Positions 31,696 through 43,959 of a stretch of 64,000 nt of DNA are shown piece by piece (position 1 is the first letter of the stretch; every line of letters starts with the position of its first letter). The stretch spans positions 126,981,989-127,045,988 of the forward strand of contig CP136068.1 in the NCBI GenBank assembly GCA_032622095.1, written 5' to 3'. Origin of the DNA: Siphonodentalium dalli. Its lineage: Eukaryota > Mollusca > Scaphopoda > Gadilida > Siphonodentaliidae. The notes under the pieces were generated by a model, which saw nothing but the letters and a program-made list of their open reading frames with translations, was not told the origin of the DNA and made no database searches. The position numbers and the translations under genes are program-made.

Positions 31696-33659
31696 CAAAC
31701 ATGAAGTGGCAACTAATGAAGTGAAATGAGAATGAAAAGGATAGAATGTAGTTCATAATAGACAAATAAAGTATCCAAACCACTTATGGGATGCATCTAC
31801 ATGTATATGTGTTAATACATATGTATTGGTTGTATTCATGGGCTTATATTAAATATGTCACTAATGATGGGGGTATGGCCGGGGCTGTTTCGAATATTTA
31901 CTGGTTAAGAAAATAATGGCTTCCGATTATCAAATGCATTGAGAGATCGTTGTTGCTGAAGCAAGTATTTGTTTCAGGTTATCGAGGAATTCATATATCG
32001 ATATGTAGGAAGCAATTTCTCGTTTCGTCCCGCCAAAATGTTAAGGTGAACATACCAGACTGCATTACAATGACTACAATGATATACAGATGTACTCTAG
32101 AATTCCACACCAGTACGTCATTCACACTTTCTCGGATATAACTTCCATTGTTCACACTTTCTCGGGTATAACGTCCATTGTTCTGGTTTTGTGAGACAAC
32201 TCTTTGTTCGTTGATCACTGTAGACGACAGTTAGCGGAAGGAAGCTCGCCGGGTTTCCAGGAAGATACCGCCCATTATGCACGAGATATGTCAACAAACA
32301 TAGCGATCGTCGGCCTGTACTCACCGAACCTCCCTGATGTATATAGGCACGGATGTCATAGAGAACACATCTGGGGTGACCTACATGTGTATCGATCTTC
32401 ATGCACGGACAACCTGATTTTGCGCCCGGCCATCTCGTCTGTAGTATAAGCCCTGAATATAACAGACTAAGGCAACGGAGTTCAAACATGCACCAACTTG
32501 GACACTAGTTTACAACAAACCACTAAATAAAAGCTATCAACCTAGTTAAACTAACAGAACTCGTATTTCAATCAAGGTAAGTCTTCTCGCTGGTCCGTTT
32601 TTGGAATGGGGGGGGGGGGCTTTGCTTCCTGCCAGGGTGGCATGTAACCCATACTCCACAAGCAAGCATCAAATGACTAGGAAACACTCACAACCAAACT
32701 CAACAAACGCTCTTCAGCGGCACTATATCACTCAACCGTGGGTTGTAGGAGAGGGCTTACGGCCCTTTCAAATCTTCCCGGGGGGATCTTCCCAAACCCA
32801 AACTCCAAACTCTTCATCTCGTCTGTTTTTGATTTAAAGGTATATCAACCAGATTAACAATCAGCCTTGCATCGTACGGGAAGACCCTCTACAACTAATG
32901 CTGAATGTCATTGTCGCATTGTTTCGTGCAAAAAGACACCCAGGATATTCTAAATGTCCAAAACGTCATCCAGCATCTCAACGTCTCATAAAAAAAAAAA
33001 TATTTGTTTAATTAGTCGCGTGTTAGCTATTAATTTATTAATTGTTTGTGATTTTCGAGTGAAATTTTAAGGAATTTGAATGGGTACTCAAACCCCCCCC
33101 CCCTTGTTGAGTTTGACTGTCGCAGACGAACGAGACTGATATTCTGGGTGACTTTTTGCACATTTTAGAGATCCGTGGTGTCTTTTTGCACAATTGAGAG
33201 ATCATGGGTGTCTGTTTGTATGATACGATGGGATAATTCAATTTCAGCATAACTAAAAACGCCAACAATAGCAAAACATGAATAATATCGTCACTTTTAC
33301 GAAGTGACGGGTGTTTATAGAGATGGGCACCACACACTGTTGAACTATATGATACCTTTCTGAGATCCGGGCTATTGTTGTCATCACATTTCACCACATT
33401 CTGTTCATCTGGGTGCTCGCTGTCCTTATGGAGATTATATTTCGGGATTATAGCGCAATACCAAAAATCTGTCGCGCTTATTATTGCGATATTGAAAGCA
33501 GAATAGTGTGATATTAAGCGAGCACTGTCGCAATATTGAGCGTGACAAAATTTCATACAGACCCGATAGTGTTATATTTATATTAGATATATACTGTGCA
33601 TATAATGTACATATCGTGTCCATATAGCATTTACAACTATAATTATATGCAAATCTAAA
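31696..33659. other. Unassigned, with homopolymers and short repeats
   Basis: A 12-base G run (32608-32619) and an 11-base C run (33093-33103) are present. GTGCAAAAAGACACCCAGGA near 32927 is inverted near 33137-33165, where a ~33-bp unit (TTTTTGCACA...GAGATC) repeats about three times. The 172-codon minus-strand ORF at 33038-33556 is built from these repeats and is not credible. 33440-33550 has GCGCAATA words related to the adjacent MITE. Confidence 0.45.
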
Positions 33660-33899
33660 ACATTGTCTCTATCTATGCCAAACAATATAGAAGAAGCAAT
33701 AATGCGCTTTAAATGTCACAATTTTGAGCGCAATATTAAGCGCGCGATATCGCAATTTTAAGCGCGAAATATTGCGATATTAAGCGCAAAATATTGCAAT
33801 AATATCGCAAGCGGCGCGCTTATAAGCGTTTCCACTTGCAATATGATTGCGAATTGGGCTCGAAAATAGCGCGCTTTATATACCACTTCTTTTGACTGG
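33660..33899 (+). mobile_element. GCGCAATATT MITE, copy 1 (left end decayed)
   Basis: AACAATATAGAAGAAGCAAT, then repeated GCG(A/C)AATATTGCGATATTAA words and the end ATACCACTTCTTTTGACTGG followed by TA. It matches the inverse of 54422-54712 over about 230 bp. A left end equivalent to CCAGTCA is not clear. Confidence 0.75.
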
Positions 33900-35830
33900 T
33901 ACTGTACTAGTTTATTCCGTCAGACATACGTTTTTATGTGTTTAACAAATTTAAAATAAAAACAGCTTTGGATTAGAGACTTGATTGGCGACGTTCGTTC
34001 CTGTAACATACCAAGACGTAGTAGTGTACACCCGAACTGAACGAATTGATTTGAGTACACATCGGCCAGACGTCCAAACAATGTTGAACTCTCACATGTG
34101 AAAATCGCCGTTTCGTTGGCGTGCCATGCCGCTCAATTAATATTAGAGTAATTGGGCGCCAAGCGCCCGTGATGGTCAAAAAGATCCAGTGATCCCCCCT
34201 TCATCACAAATAACACATTCACCTCAATTAACTGTCCAGTTGATTAATGATTTATACCCCCGCCGGGGTCAACTAGAGATTATCCCGGCGGAATACTAAC
34301 GAATCATGTAAGGTTAGCTTCGAGCGATAGCGATGGTTGATGAGGCGACATTCTTCGTGACTGGGGTATTTATTGGCAAGTCATCAGTCGGCTCATTAGG
34401 CCTCATCAGACAGGGACGTGGCTGGATTGTCTCTCTCCGTCCTGGTGTCCAACTTTGAATTTCAACTGCATATCCTTTGAAGCCAAATGAAATTTCCCCG
34501 GATCGAAAATTTCGTTGATCTCTTCCAATTGACACCTCAAGCTTCAAAATTTTTTCGAAATTTCCAACCTAACACTTGAACATTTTATAAATTATGGCTC
34601 TCAGTCCGAAATTTAACTGACAATAGAATATTCGATTTGTTTGTCTAAAACAACAAATTTCACACACTATACTGTTTGGATAATGCTTAAACCTGACACC
34701 TGTCGCCGCGTCCCCCACATTCCGTGGTTAGGGCGTTGCCATACGCGAAATCACTTTATTCTCTGGACGTCTGGCCGATGTGTACTGCAATCGATTGGTT
34801 CATTTTCGGTGTGGTACAGATTCCTAAATTAAACCCAACTCATCGACAAAGGTCAAAGTTCTGGAGTAGCATCAGTTTGTAAACAGTCGACAGTGTGAGC
34901 AGACTTTGGTCAAAACAGTTTTCCACAGAAAAATATAACAAAACAAGTGTGATGCAAAATGAACAAAAAAGTGTTATAACCATGCATACATTTCCAACAT
35001 CATGACGCAAATAGAAATTTCAGTACATTATGATTTGACAACAAAAAAGTTGTTTGACTAGAGCCAATTTAACACTGGCTGGATATCCAAATAAGGGTGA
35101 AGAAAGATGGCATCAGAATTTTCAATGGAGCCAAAGGCCGGCTCAGTCCTTTGTCGAAAATATCAAATAATTATTTGATTGACAGCTGTGGAAATGTCTC
35201 TTATAACAGTATTTAAACTATGTTGAATGCAGGTACGGTTTTTAGAATGCAATAGAATTTAAATGAGATACGTACTTATCGTATGTATTCAGAATGACTT
35301 TTTAATTAGTTTTGAAGTTGTCGCACCTGTGATTCAGCACAGCATTGTTATTATTTTTTATTATTGGAATTCGCCGGCTGGAGCCATAGGCTAAGGTAGA
35401 TGCTACTTCTCAACTTTGACCAGCGGGTGGCCAAGGGAGGATTCACCGCGAGGACGTTCTTTCACTTATTCGGCAGATTTTTCGGAAACCACGCCCCGTC
35501 ATTGGAAACGAGAGACCGAACCAGAAAAAAAACAAAACAAAATGCTTAAAATTGACAGCATATATTTTACATGGACGAAAAAAAACATGCGATGGCGCAA
35601 GTGTCGTGTCGACAAGCCCAATCATCCACGTGTCTTTCTGTGTTAATTACACGTCATAGAATCCATAAATGAAAAAAAAGTTTATTCAGTTTATGTCTTG
35701 TCATGTGTTATGATGCTTTTTAATTACACTCATATGTGCGATTTCCATTGAAAACGCTGTTAATTAAAAATGGCAATGCCACTAGTGAATTATGTCATTT
35801 CTTGTGACGTCTTGGCGTTACGTCGCTTAT
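33900..35830. other. Unassigned, with distant inverted words
   Basis: AGTACACATCGGCCAGACGT (about 34053) is inverted as ACGTCTGGCCGATGTGTACT (about 34768), 700 bp apart. This may mark the ends of an unrecognised element. Short ORFs at 34314-34547 and 35416-35646 match nothing I recognise. Confidence 0.45.
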
Positions 35831-36222
35831 TGATCTAGACTGAATTTTCTATGGTTGATCTTTCTCCACATCGAGACGTTCATGAATTAATTCTGGGTGT
35901 TTTAATTATATTTGGCGAACAAAATTGATGCAGAAGTGTAATAAATACAGTAATAAATTATTTCCGAGAATTATGTTAAATAATTCACTCGAGGCGATAG
36001 ACGTTTAGGTACGAAACCCGTGCGCTAACGCGCACTCGTTTCTTACAGACGTCTCTCGCCTCTTGTGAATTATTTAATGTAAATCTCGAAACCAATTGAT
36101 TACTCTATTTATTACACTTCTGCATCAATTTGGTCCGCCAAATATAATTAAAACACCCAGAATTAATTCATGAAAGTCTCGATGTGGAGAAAGATCAACC
36201 ATAGAAAATTCAGTTTAGATCA
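35831..36222. mobile_element. 392-bp foldback element
   Basis: TGATCTAGACTGAATTTTCT at the left pairs with AGAAAATTCAGTTTAGATCA at the right; arms run ~180 bp each through CTCCACATCGAGAC, AATTAATTCTGGGTG and ACTTCTGCATCAAT. The apex is near 36025-36040, around GTGCGCTAACGCGCAC. Almost the whole element is one hairpin. No target duplication is clear. Confidence 0.9.
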
Positions 36223-37050
36223 TTCCCGGTTTCAGGGTCGATGCGAACGGCCATTTACGTCCGATTGTGCACTGTGCGGAAACAGATCAAAATACGAAAC
36301 GACGGGAACAAAGCGATTCTACGAATTGGCGTGTAATAAATGTTAACAACTCAAAGCAGTATAGTTCAAATTGGAAGCCTTATATTTTATTTTAAAAACT
36401 GGCCTATTGTGGTATAATCGGGCATAATCGTACCCGATTATATAATTACAATACACAAGTATATAGAATTTTACTAAGAGTCTCATTTGAGTGGATTAAA
36501 CAATGTAATATCGACAACGGTTTTAGTCGACGAAACGACTCTATCGTCTCTACGTGAGAGATTTACCTGAAACGTGTACTAACTATATAATAATATGAAT
36601 CGTACGTGACACGTAGTGGAGCAACCACACATGATTTGCCTTTTTTCGGCGACATAACGCTAAGAATAATTTATGTAACATCATGCAGTAGTCACGACGG
36701 AGACGACATGCCAAATTGACTAGACGTGTCCTGGATTGTAAAATCTTGTCTGGATTATCGTCATGACTTCTTCATTTTTCGTTTGCATTAAGCTGGTCTA
36801 AATGAAATTAATAGACGTAAATCACATGTGAATTCTCCGTAAGTTGTGAAGTAGTTACTTTCATTTTTATCGCGATGCATCATTTCCAATTCCGCGTTTT
36901 TTGCAATCTCCACACGGTTGCTAACCGGAAGTCACGTGACAATTTCTCCAAATTCTATACCCGCGATCTTGAAAAATCACTGATGGATATATTAAAAAAA
37001 TTAGATGACGTCATTCACCTGCCTTAGGTATATGAACCCTTGGTGGTTGG
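36223..37050. other. Unassigned; short hairpin
   Basis: TATAATCGGG and CCCGATTATA (about 36411-36442) form a 10-bp stem. Nothing else was recognised in this AT-rich interval. Confidence 0.4.
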
Positions 37051-37232
37051 CAGGGTTGGGGTAATCGTAATCAGTAATCGTAATCAAAGTAATCGATTAC
37101 ACAATTTGGAGTAATCGTCTGTAATCAGTAATCATGACATTTCTTGATTACAAGTAATCGTAATCGTAATCGATTACTTTCAAATGTATCTGTAATCATG
37201 ATTACATTTTGATTACTTTTTGATTACTTTTA
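37051..37232 (+). mobile_element. hAT-like 5' end rich in GTAATC
   Basis: Starts CAGGGTTGGGGTAATCG, a form typical of hAT terminal repeats, followed by dense GTAATC/GATTAC words in both orientations to about 37232. No matching CCCAACCCTG end is found downstream, so this is a solo end or truncated copy. The dense TAATC words would also match K50 homeodomain sites, but the repeat origin explains them. Confidence 0.55.
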
Positions 37233-38189
37233 CTAAAATATCCATATGGATGGCTATTGGATATTCATAGTCTCATAATGTGGTACTGTGGAGTGTGCAA
37301 CGATACAAACCACATGTTAGAAAGTTAGTACAATTTTCTCATGTGTTATGTTAGTTGCTGGTTGCTATAAGTGGATATACGATATTGGATATTACATGTA
37401 CTCCCTCTCTGTGTAGCAATGAATCAAGTTTCAATCCGCGATGAAAATTCCAACAATGAACACACTTTATTGATTGAATTCCACCGGGGGACACAGCACG
37501 AGGCCGATGAATGCATCTGTATACTTGAGACCAGGATTCGCCGGAAGTCCTTACGCGTGAGATTAGTGGCCAAATAAAGGCGGACTTCCTTCTACAGTCC
37601 TAGTCTTCGTCGGCCCCAAGTATTCATTCATCACAGACATGCTGATCGATAAGACCGACATGGTGCCCTATCTATCTTACCTATATCAGTGTTTTACCTG
37701 TAGACCCAGGCTTTTCAATCGTTACCTGTATCTGTCCTGATACAATCTGTACCAGAAATGTTTAGGGTACCTGGACTAAACATTGACCAACACTAGCACT
37801 CGATACTAGACGACACTCGAATTGACACCTCGCACCTTTCTCTTTATATAGCATATATCAAATTTGTTGCAGTTGGTCCACAATACATTACCAGTTGATG
37901 TGCTAAATTCTACCCGTAAAACAGCTTGCGATTACAAAACGTGTACCGGTACGGCTAGCTATTCGTATACGTACCAGTATGCGCACCGGTTTGAAATCGC
38001 TAACTCGCTATTATTATGTGTGGGCTGTTTCTCATTCTCTTGGTGAATCCGATGGGATAGTTTCCTGAAATCACATTGTCGCACCATGATCTGCCAATCG
38101 AGATCGTTTTGACAAGTTCAATCCCAACTCTATGAGGATCTTTCAAATTGTGCTACTATCTCTTGCATTAGTTATGAATCGCGCAGGTA
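37233..38189. other. Unassigned, with a ~135-bp foldback
   Basis: 37503-37640 is an imperfect inverted repeat. GATGAATG...ATACTTG at the left pairs with CAAGTAT...CATTCATC at the right, and GGAAGTCC pairs with GGACTTCC closer to the centre. The rest is unassigned. Confidence 0.5.
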
Positions 38190-38500
38190 TGACCACCAAG
38201 CCTGAGTTTAGTGTACCTGCCATTTTCAGAATGAGGTCCCCAGGGCTAGTATAACTAAATTCACCCTCTGGGGACCTCATTCTGCATGGCCTCATCTGCT
38301 ATTGGAGGCATAGACTCAGATTGATGTTCCCAAATGGTGAATATTATGATGTACACCCATTGGGAACCTCGATTATGCAATGTGTCGTCTGCAAATTTGG
38401 GGATATAGAGAAACTAAACTGGAAAAGAAATATAATCTATGTGAAGAAGTTTCTATAGGTCCCCATATGGTGAATTTAGTGATGCAATATACATGTATCA
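38190..38500. mobile_element. GGTCCCCAG hairpin element, copy 1
   Basis: CAGAATGAGGTCCCCAG (38227-) pairs with CTGGGGACCTCATTCTG (to about 38284). A second, weaker hairpin (GTTCCCAAATGGTGAATA and ACCCATTGGGAAC) follows, then a third half at about 38459. The flanking words ACCAAGCCT on the left and GGCCTCATCT on the right also flank the larger copy at 56349-56622. Confidence 0.78.
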
Positions 38501-39544
38501 ATTTAACATGTAAACCTTAAGTTAATGACTCGAGGCATAAACTCATTTTAATTATACTTACCATGTTTTACATCGTTCATAAAGTAAATAAGTGTATTGT
38601 GCACTCATTCATGTCTCAAATTAATTCATTTGTTGCATATATTATGTTGAGTCATATAGGAGATGGTCCAGTACATGGCAGGACTTAATGTACAAACCCC
38701 CATTTTAGTTTAATTAAGCGGCATATACTCCACACTATCCATATACGGATATTCCCGTACAGGATTGCGACATTGCCACGAATGTGATACTTGTCCTATT
38801 TTTGGTGTTATCAAAGTGAGGGCGTCTATGTTTTTCGTGTCCCGGTAACAAGAGGCAGTTAACGTGTAGCTGATCTACGATAATCGTCATGATATCCTTA
38901 GCGTATGGATCGAAGAAAACAGAGTTAATCCCCTTGAGCCGCGAGTGGGAAAACCACTCTCTTTGATCATTGTGTGATCTTATTCTCGTATAAAATATTA
39001 ATTCGCCGTAGATGGTAACTATTGGACATTAATTTCCGGAAGATACCACAGAAGTGGGGGGATAGTCTCCCTTGTTATCCGGGCAACATCTGCGCGCGCC
39101 GATTATAATTGTTGACAGATGAGCCGTCTGCCTGTCGTCTTTTACTTAGCTTGATTATTTCAGACGACACGTCTCGTGTAATTGATCTAGATGTGTCTTA
39201 GTCGCCACCTGATAACCTGATAACAGGAGAAATTCCTAACGCATGTGTTCTTTGAAACATACATGATCGATTGTTATTGAGAGTGATTGGCGGTCCATCT
39301 ACATTTTCTTCACATCTTGTTATCGCTGTGAAATACCGAAGATTGATGGAATAAATACACATCTAAGTACACAAGTGTCAATGATCGCTCAGTCAGTATC
39401 TAATAATCGTGATGTGTTCGACCCTTATTAGCCACTCAGCGGTGACACATTTGGTTCTATAATGCATAAACGCAGATTAGTAGTCCCTGTGGACTAAGGG
39501 GTTGTGACCTGATTAATGCATATGAGGTTACATAGCACAACGAT
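38501..39544. other. Unassigned sequence
   Basis: No gene or repeat was recognised in this interval. Confidence 0.4.
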
Positions 39545-40640
39545 GTTATTTATCACATAATTAGCTTCTAAAACCGGCCTAATATATATTTAGTAAGACA
39601 CACGTGTATTATCGGCAAGCGCCGGGAAAGCTTAGCGCAATGACCATGATCAATATTATTATTATTATGTGTTAATTAGACTAAATAGAGGAGTGACTGC
39701 CCCAATGGGTCTAATTAAGGATACCCCTCGTGTTTTAAAACACTAAGATGTTTCACATGTCAGTAAACAATAAGTTAAAATAATAAAATAACATATTCTA
39801 ATTGCAGGTGCACAATTATTAACTAAACATCATCCTCACTGCAAATAATTGGTAAACAAAATATTACTGAGAAAAATAAAAACATTCTAAGTCAAGAAGG
39901 CCAATAACACCGCCAAAATAAGTCTGACCAACATTAAAACCACAGGTGCACAAGTTCCCATGGTGGTTGATGTCTGTGCAAAGAGTAAAAAAAGAAAGAA
40001 GATTCATAGACAACTGAAACAAACTCCGGACAAAATTGTGTCGACATTAAAAATATTATGTGAAAAGATGGCCAATAACTCAGCGAAAATAAGTCTGGCT
40101 GACATTAAAATCGCAGGCACACATGTTCCCACAGTGTATGATGTATGTGCCAAGTTTCACGGAAAATGATTGAAATACGACTGAGAAAAACTCCGGACAA
40201 ATTTGTGTCCACGGACGGACGACGGGCGGACGGACGGCTAAGCTGATTCAAGTATACCCCCATAACTTTGTTGCGGAGGGTATAATTGTGATACTCAATT
40301 TGTGTTTGGCTATTTAATTTGAGTGACTGTGAGATAAACATGGAGGGTAAGGGTGGCTGAACAATTTTGTCAAAATGAAAGGATACATTTAAAATGGAAC
40401 TATATTTTTTCTTGAAGGTGTCTTTACTACTCGTTGGTTATGCTAAGGAATTCAGTATTAATTATTTTAACCCCAGTCGTTTCGAGATCGTTTTTCCATG
40501 ATGAAATGTGATAACAAGGATCTCAAATTCGTCACAATTTTATACGAAATGTATTAACCTCATCGATTAGTTCGATTCGAGTCTCGGTAATGTTCGGCTG
40601 TAATCGAATTTACTGCACTCGGTTAATTAATTTTACAAAG
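39545..40640. mobile_element. Family D copy 2, split by another repeat
   Basis: 39545-39640 (TTATCACATAATTAGC, GTAAGACACACGTGTA) and 40495-40640 (ATGTGATAACAAGGATCTCA, ATTTTATACGAAATGTATTA) match the two halves of 19876-20172. The interval between them contains the element at 39729-40283. The match is diverged, so the boundaries are approximate. Confidence 0.5.
39729..40283 (-). mobile_element. Element with tandem ~170-bp units
   Basis: ATACCCCTCGTG at the left and GCGGAGGGTAT at the right suggest short inverted ends. Inside, 39898-39985 and 40069-40156 are copies of one unit (AGGCCAATAAC or TGGCCAATAAC, AAAATAAGTCTG, CAGG(T/C)(G/A)CACA, GTTCCCA), each followed by ACTCCGGACAAA. A GGACGGACGACGGG tract precedes the right end. 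A 69-codon ORF across it is not a credible gene. Confidence 0.65.
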
Positions 40641-40790
40641 AATTGCGACTCATTAGAGATAATCTATGTCTCAATACCTATGACATGTAAAATAGGTCAT
40701 GAACATTGGAGCCCGTGTGAACCATTGATGCATGTAGCTTACATGTGAGTTCACTGGCCCACCACGAGAGGTAAGAATCTCATACTGCGG

Positions 40791-41390
40791 CAGGGTCCGC
40801 GCTGGACCGAAATTTACTTTTGCCAAATAATTTGCCAAATGAAAATATTTTTTGCCAAATAATTTTAGCAATTGCCAAATGCTATCCTGATAGTATAATT
40901 TTCGACAACCTCAAGTCTTATGTTTGGACACTCGCGGTTTGGACGACTTTTGATATCGATAGCAAGGCAGTTAGTTAATAATTAGTAACTGGCATCTCGA
41001 TTGTGGTTTATCTTACAACAATAAGCCAATCACCGGACAATACAATGGGACTCTGCTGCACCAGAAGGGCATATCACAAGAGGATTAGTTATGTAAACAC
41101 CACCACCAGTCTAAAAAGTAGTAATCCCTCTAATCACCGGCACTGATGCTATGAAATTAACAGCATCTTAATAGAGGTGTTAACTTTTCATAAACCTTAT
41201 ACAACTCCACAAATATAAATATGTTGTAAGAGTTTCCTGAAATGAATGGTATTGATTGACGAATATTTTTCAACTTTCTTGAGGAATTAACAAGTGACTT
41301 GCCAAAAGTTTTGCCAAATGAAAATATTTTTCGCCAAATGTGAATTATTTTTGCCATTGGCAAATTTGGCAAATGACAGCGCGAACCCTG
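40791..41390. mobile_element. Non-autonomous hAT element, 600 bp
   Basis: Inverted ends CAGGGTCCGCGCTG and CAGCGCGAACCCTG are flanked by an exact 8-bp duplication, TACTGCGG (40783-40790 and 41391-41398), which is diagnostic of hAT transposition. Sub-terminal TTTGCCAAAT words repeat in both ends, as expected for transposase binding sites. The centre is unrelated filler with no ORF for a transposase. Confidence 0.95.
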
Positions 41391-41398
41391 TACTGCGG

Positions 41399-41735
41399 CA
41401 ACCTGTTTGTTGGGGGTGTGTCCCACGGGGGGGGGGTGAGAGCCACGATGGTACATGTTCTAGGGCGGTCTATCGCATCAAATTCGCGATATATTGATAC
41501 CTCAGGCCTTAATAGGTCTTACATCGCTTCAAGATGTACTGTTGAGTTAAAGGACTAAATTGGTCGACATCGTCTCGTCTCGAAAACATATCTTTAAATA
41601 TATCGATGGAAGTTCGAGTTCGCAGTAACATGGATACAACACTTTCGTGAAGGAGAATATCTAATCGATTGATGAAGCCAGGTATATTATACATGGACCA
41701 AAAACATGACTCAAAAAGTGCCTGTAAGTTCAACA
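41399..41735. other. Unassigned sequence
   Basis: A 79-codon minus-strand ORF (41509-41748) runs into the next MITE and is not recognised. Confidence 0.35.
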
Positions 41736-42084
41736 TATCCTCGTGCAAATAGGTTCATAATGTACCTCAATATTCACACATGTTCATATTGGACTTATTT
41801 GATTCTGAAATACATGTAAGCTCATAGTGATTTATACCCGTTATTCCATTGAATGGTTCGGAACACATTATAAAGAGCATGAATCTGGTAAGTCCTGTCG
41901 ATGAAAAAAGGTTGATAAATAATGCCGATATTGGCCTATTTCGTATGGATATAGTCCCATATTTGACTTTCTTAAAAACCGCGTTTTAGGTCCATTTATA
42001 TAGCGTATATGAGGTTAAATAATGCTAATATTCGCTCATTAAAATAATCCCGTTATATGTGTTTTTTTTTCACGAGAACAGGCT
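41736..42084 (+). mobile_element. Family C MITE, copy 6 (subtype b)
   Basis: Starts ATCCTCGTGCAAATAGGTTC and ends CACGAGAACAGGCTGG, keeping the general ends and the CCCGTTATTCC...ATGGTTCGG...CACATTATAAAGAGC core. It differs from copies 1-5 by GGTTCATATTGGAC-type words instead of ACGCACATAATC. Shares this subtype with 60158 and 61835. Confidence 0.75.
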
Positions 42085-43835
42085 GGTATGAGACACACTC
42101 AACGGTGAATCGCATCATAAATAAAGGATACATTAGTTGTATTAGTCTTGTCTGGCTTGGCTATGAGGAGATGCCATCTATTTTGTATTGTCTCGTCTCG
42201 TGATAATCACGAGCTAGGGTTGTGATGCGTACTATTGAACGCGCGGTCTTTTTTCAGTTCATCTCATCGTATATGAATACGTGTCGAAGTCTCCGTTTGT
42301 CATGTCATTACCCGTGTAGATTGAACATGACCATTCTCTAATATAACTATGTCGAAATGATGTCTGGGACAATTGTACACACGTGGCTTAGTTACGGAAC
42401 AAAGGACTCCAGATTTAACCGGACAATATATACGAAGAGATAATACAGTAAACTGGGTCGATCTAAAATAGCATCTTCTTTACACAGCATGACAACACGA
42501 GAAAGAATCAACGTTATAGAATGCTCATTCAAAACCGGAAGTGCACCGTGAAAGAAACCCGGATGTGGAGAAGAATCGGTACCCGGATGTACATGGTGGG
42601 ATTCCAATCAAATGCTTCTTATCGCGCCAGAGAAAGTGTTGGCCATTGTCAGACGCAACCCGGGAGGCCAATAATGGAGCAAGGTCTCTTGTAGCTAACG
42701 AGGTGTTATTATCTGGATTGGACACTGTACTGTTGTCTTCCCATAGACCATCTTATAAAAGATAAAACTTATCTAAGATATGTGCAGGGCTCCAGGTCAT
42801 TTTCTATATATCAAACCTATTTTAACTTTTTATTAATATTCTAGTTTATAAGAGGTTTGGAGCGAGAATTCTGTTGTAGCTAACGAGATGTCGTTTGTGG
42901 ATTGAATATTGAATAGGAAAAAGTAGCAAAGTGATAGGCCATTGTTTTGTGCTTCTTGGTACACCTCAACCCAGATGAACTAAATTTGGACAACTTGAAA
43001 GGCTACACCATGCACTTAACACTATACGATTGGTATAATTATGGTTAACAATAAAAGTACTGTGATATTGTGGCTCAAACTGGTTTTTTTAAATAGCCAT
43101 TTGTCCCTTCGATTTTCGCGCATTTAAAAATGAAATATTAAGATTTGTATCACTACCATCATTCACATGGTAGATCAGTTTTAAGATATATAGTACCAGT
43201 GCCAAATGTCATAAGAATGCAACCAATATAGTTTGAGAAAACCCCGGAATACGAGGGACTAACCTTTTAAGGTGTTATGCATGACAATAGAAAGAATTGT
43301 TTACGCTAAGTTACGCTGTATCTACACCGATGAATAAATGTTTGTTGGAAAAACCTGCGTTATTTCAATAAATATGATGGCACAAAATATCAACACATGA
43401 TCATTTCCCTTTCCCCCCCGATATATTATAAACCGACATCACTGTTATTTCAGAGTAACTCTCTTTATATCTAATTTCTGTGACTTGAATACGTTTGTTC
43501 TGCTGCATATACAGTCCTTATCGGAGCATTAACGTATATATCGACCTATTTCGACCAAATCTGACCAAAAGATAGCATACAATGTCAGACTTTAAGCCGC
43601 CACGGGGCGTTAATCAGATTTCCGTAACCTTCAAATACTAGAATCCAATCGCGTGAGGAAACAGATTGCAGGTTTTTAATCCAGAGTTCAAAGTCACCAG
43701 TACAGCAACGAGTGACGTCACGCAACGGGATAAAGGATCAAAATAACCGACAGCGGCTACTTTTAGATTCAATATCTACGACAGCGACACGTCATATTAT
43801 AGCACACATGGTCAGGTTGTTGACGATATTCAAAC
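42085..43835. other. Unassigned sequence
   Basis: ORFs near 42392-42765 overlap on both strands around a CCGGATGT-rich patch and have no recognised domain. GTAGCTAACGAG(G/A)TGT recurs near 42691 and 42876. Otherwise nothing was recognised. Confidence 0.4.
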
Positions 43836-43839
43836 TTAA

Positions 43840-43955
43840 CCCTTTCAGTGCTAAGTCCGATTTTTGTATCAACCCATATTTCCTTGTTCATTTTTCAAAT
43901 TTATTCGATTATAATAATGTTATACATTGATGGAAAGAGCTTGGCACTGAAAGGG
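43840..43955. mobile_element. 116-bp TTAA MITE
   Basis: TTAA at 43836-43839 and 43956-43959 flank inverted ends CCCTTTCAGTGCTAAG and CTTGGCACTGAAAGGG (15 of 16 match). The interior is AT-rich filler. The ends are piggyBac-like but differ from the CCCTTTACCCAACA family, so a different transposase probably mobilised it. Confidence 0.93.
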
Positions 43956-43959
43956 TTAA

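Noticed and set aside
33038-33556. 172-codon minus-strand ORF
   Set aside because: Composed of a MITE-related GCGCAATA segment, a ~33-bp repeat and a C run; not a plausible protein.
37051-37232. Cluster of TAATC words as a homeodomain enhancer
   Set aside because: The CAGGGTTGGGGTAATCG start and the alternating GTAATC/GATTAC pattern are better explained by a hAT terminal repeat.
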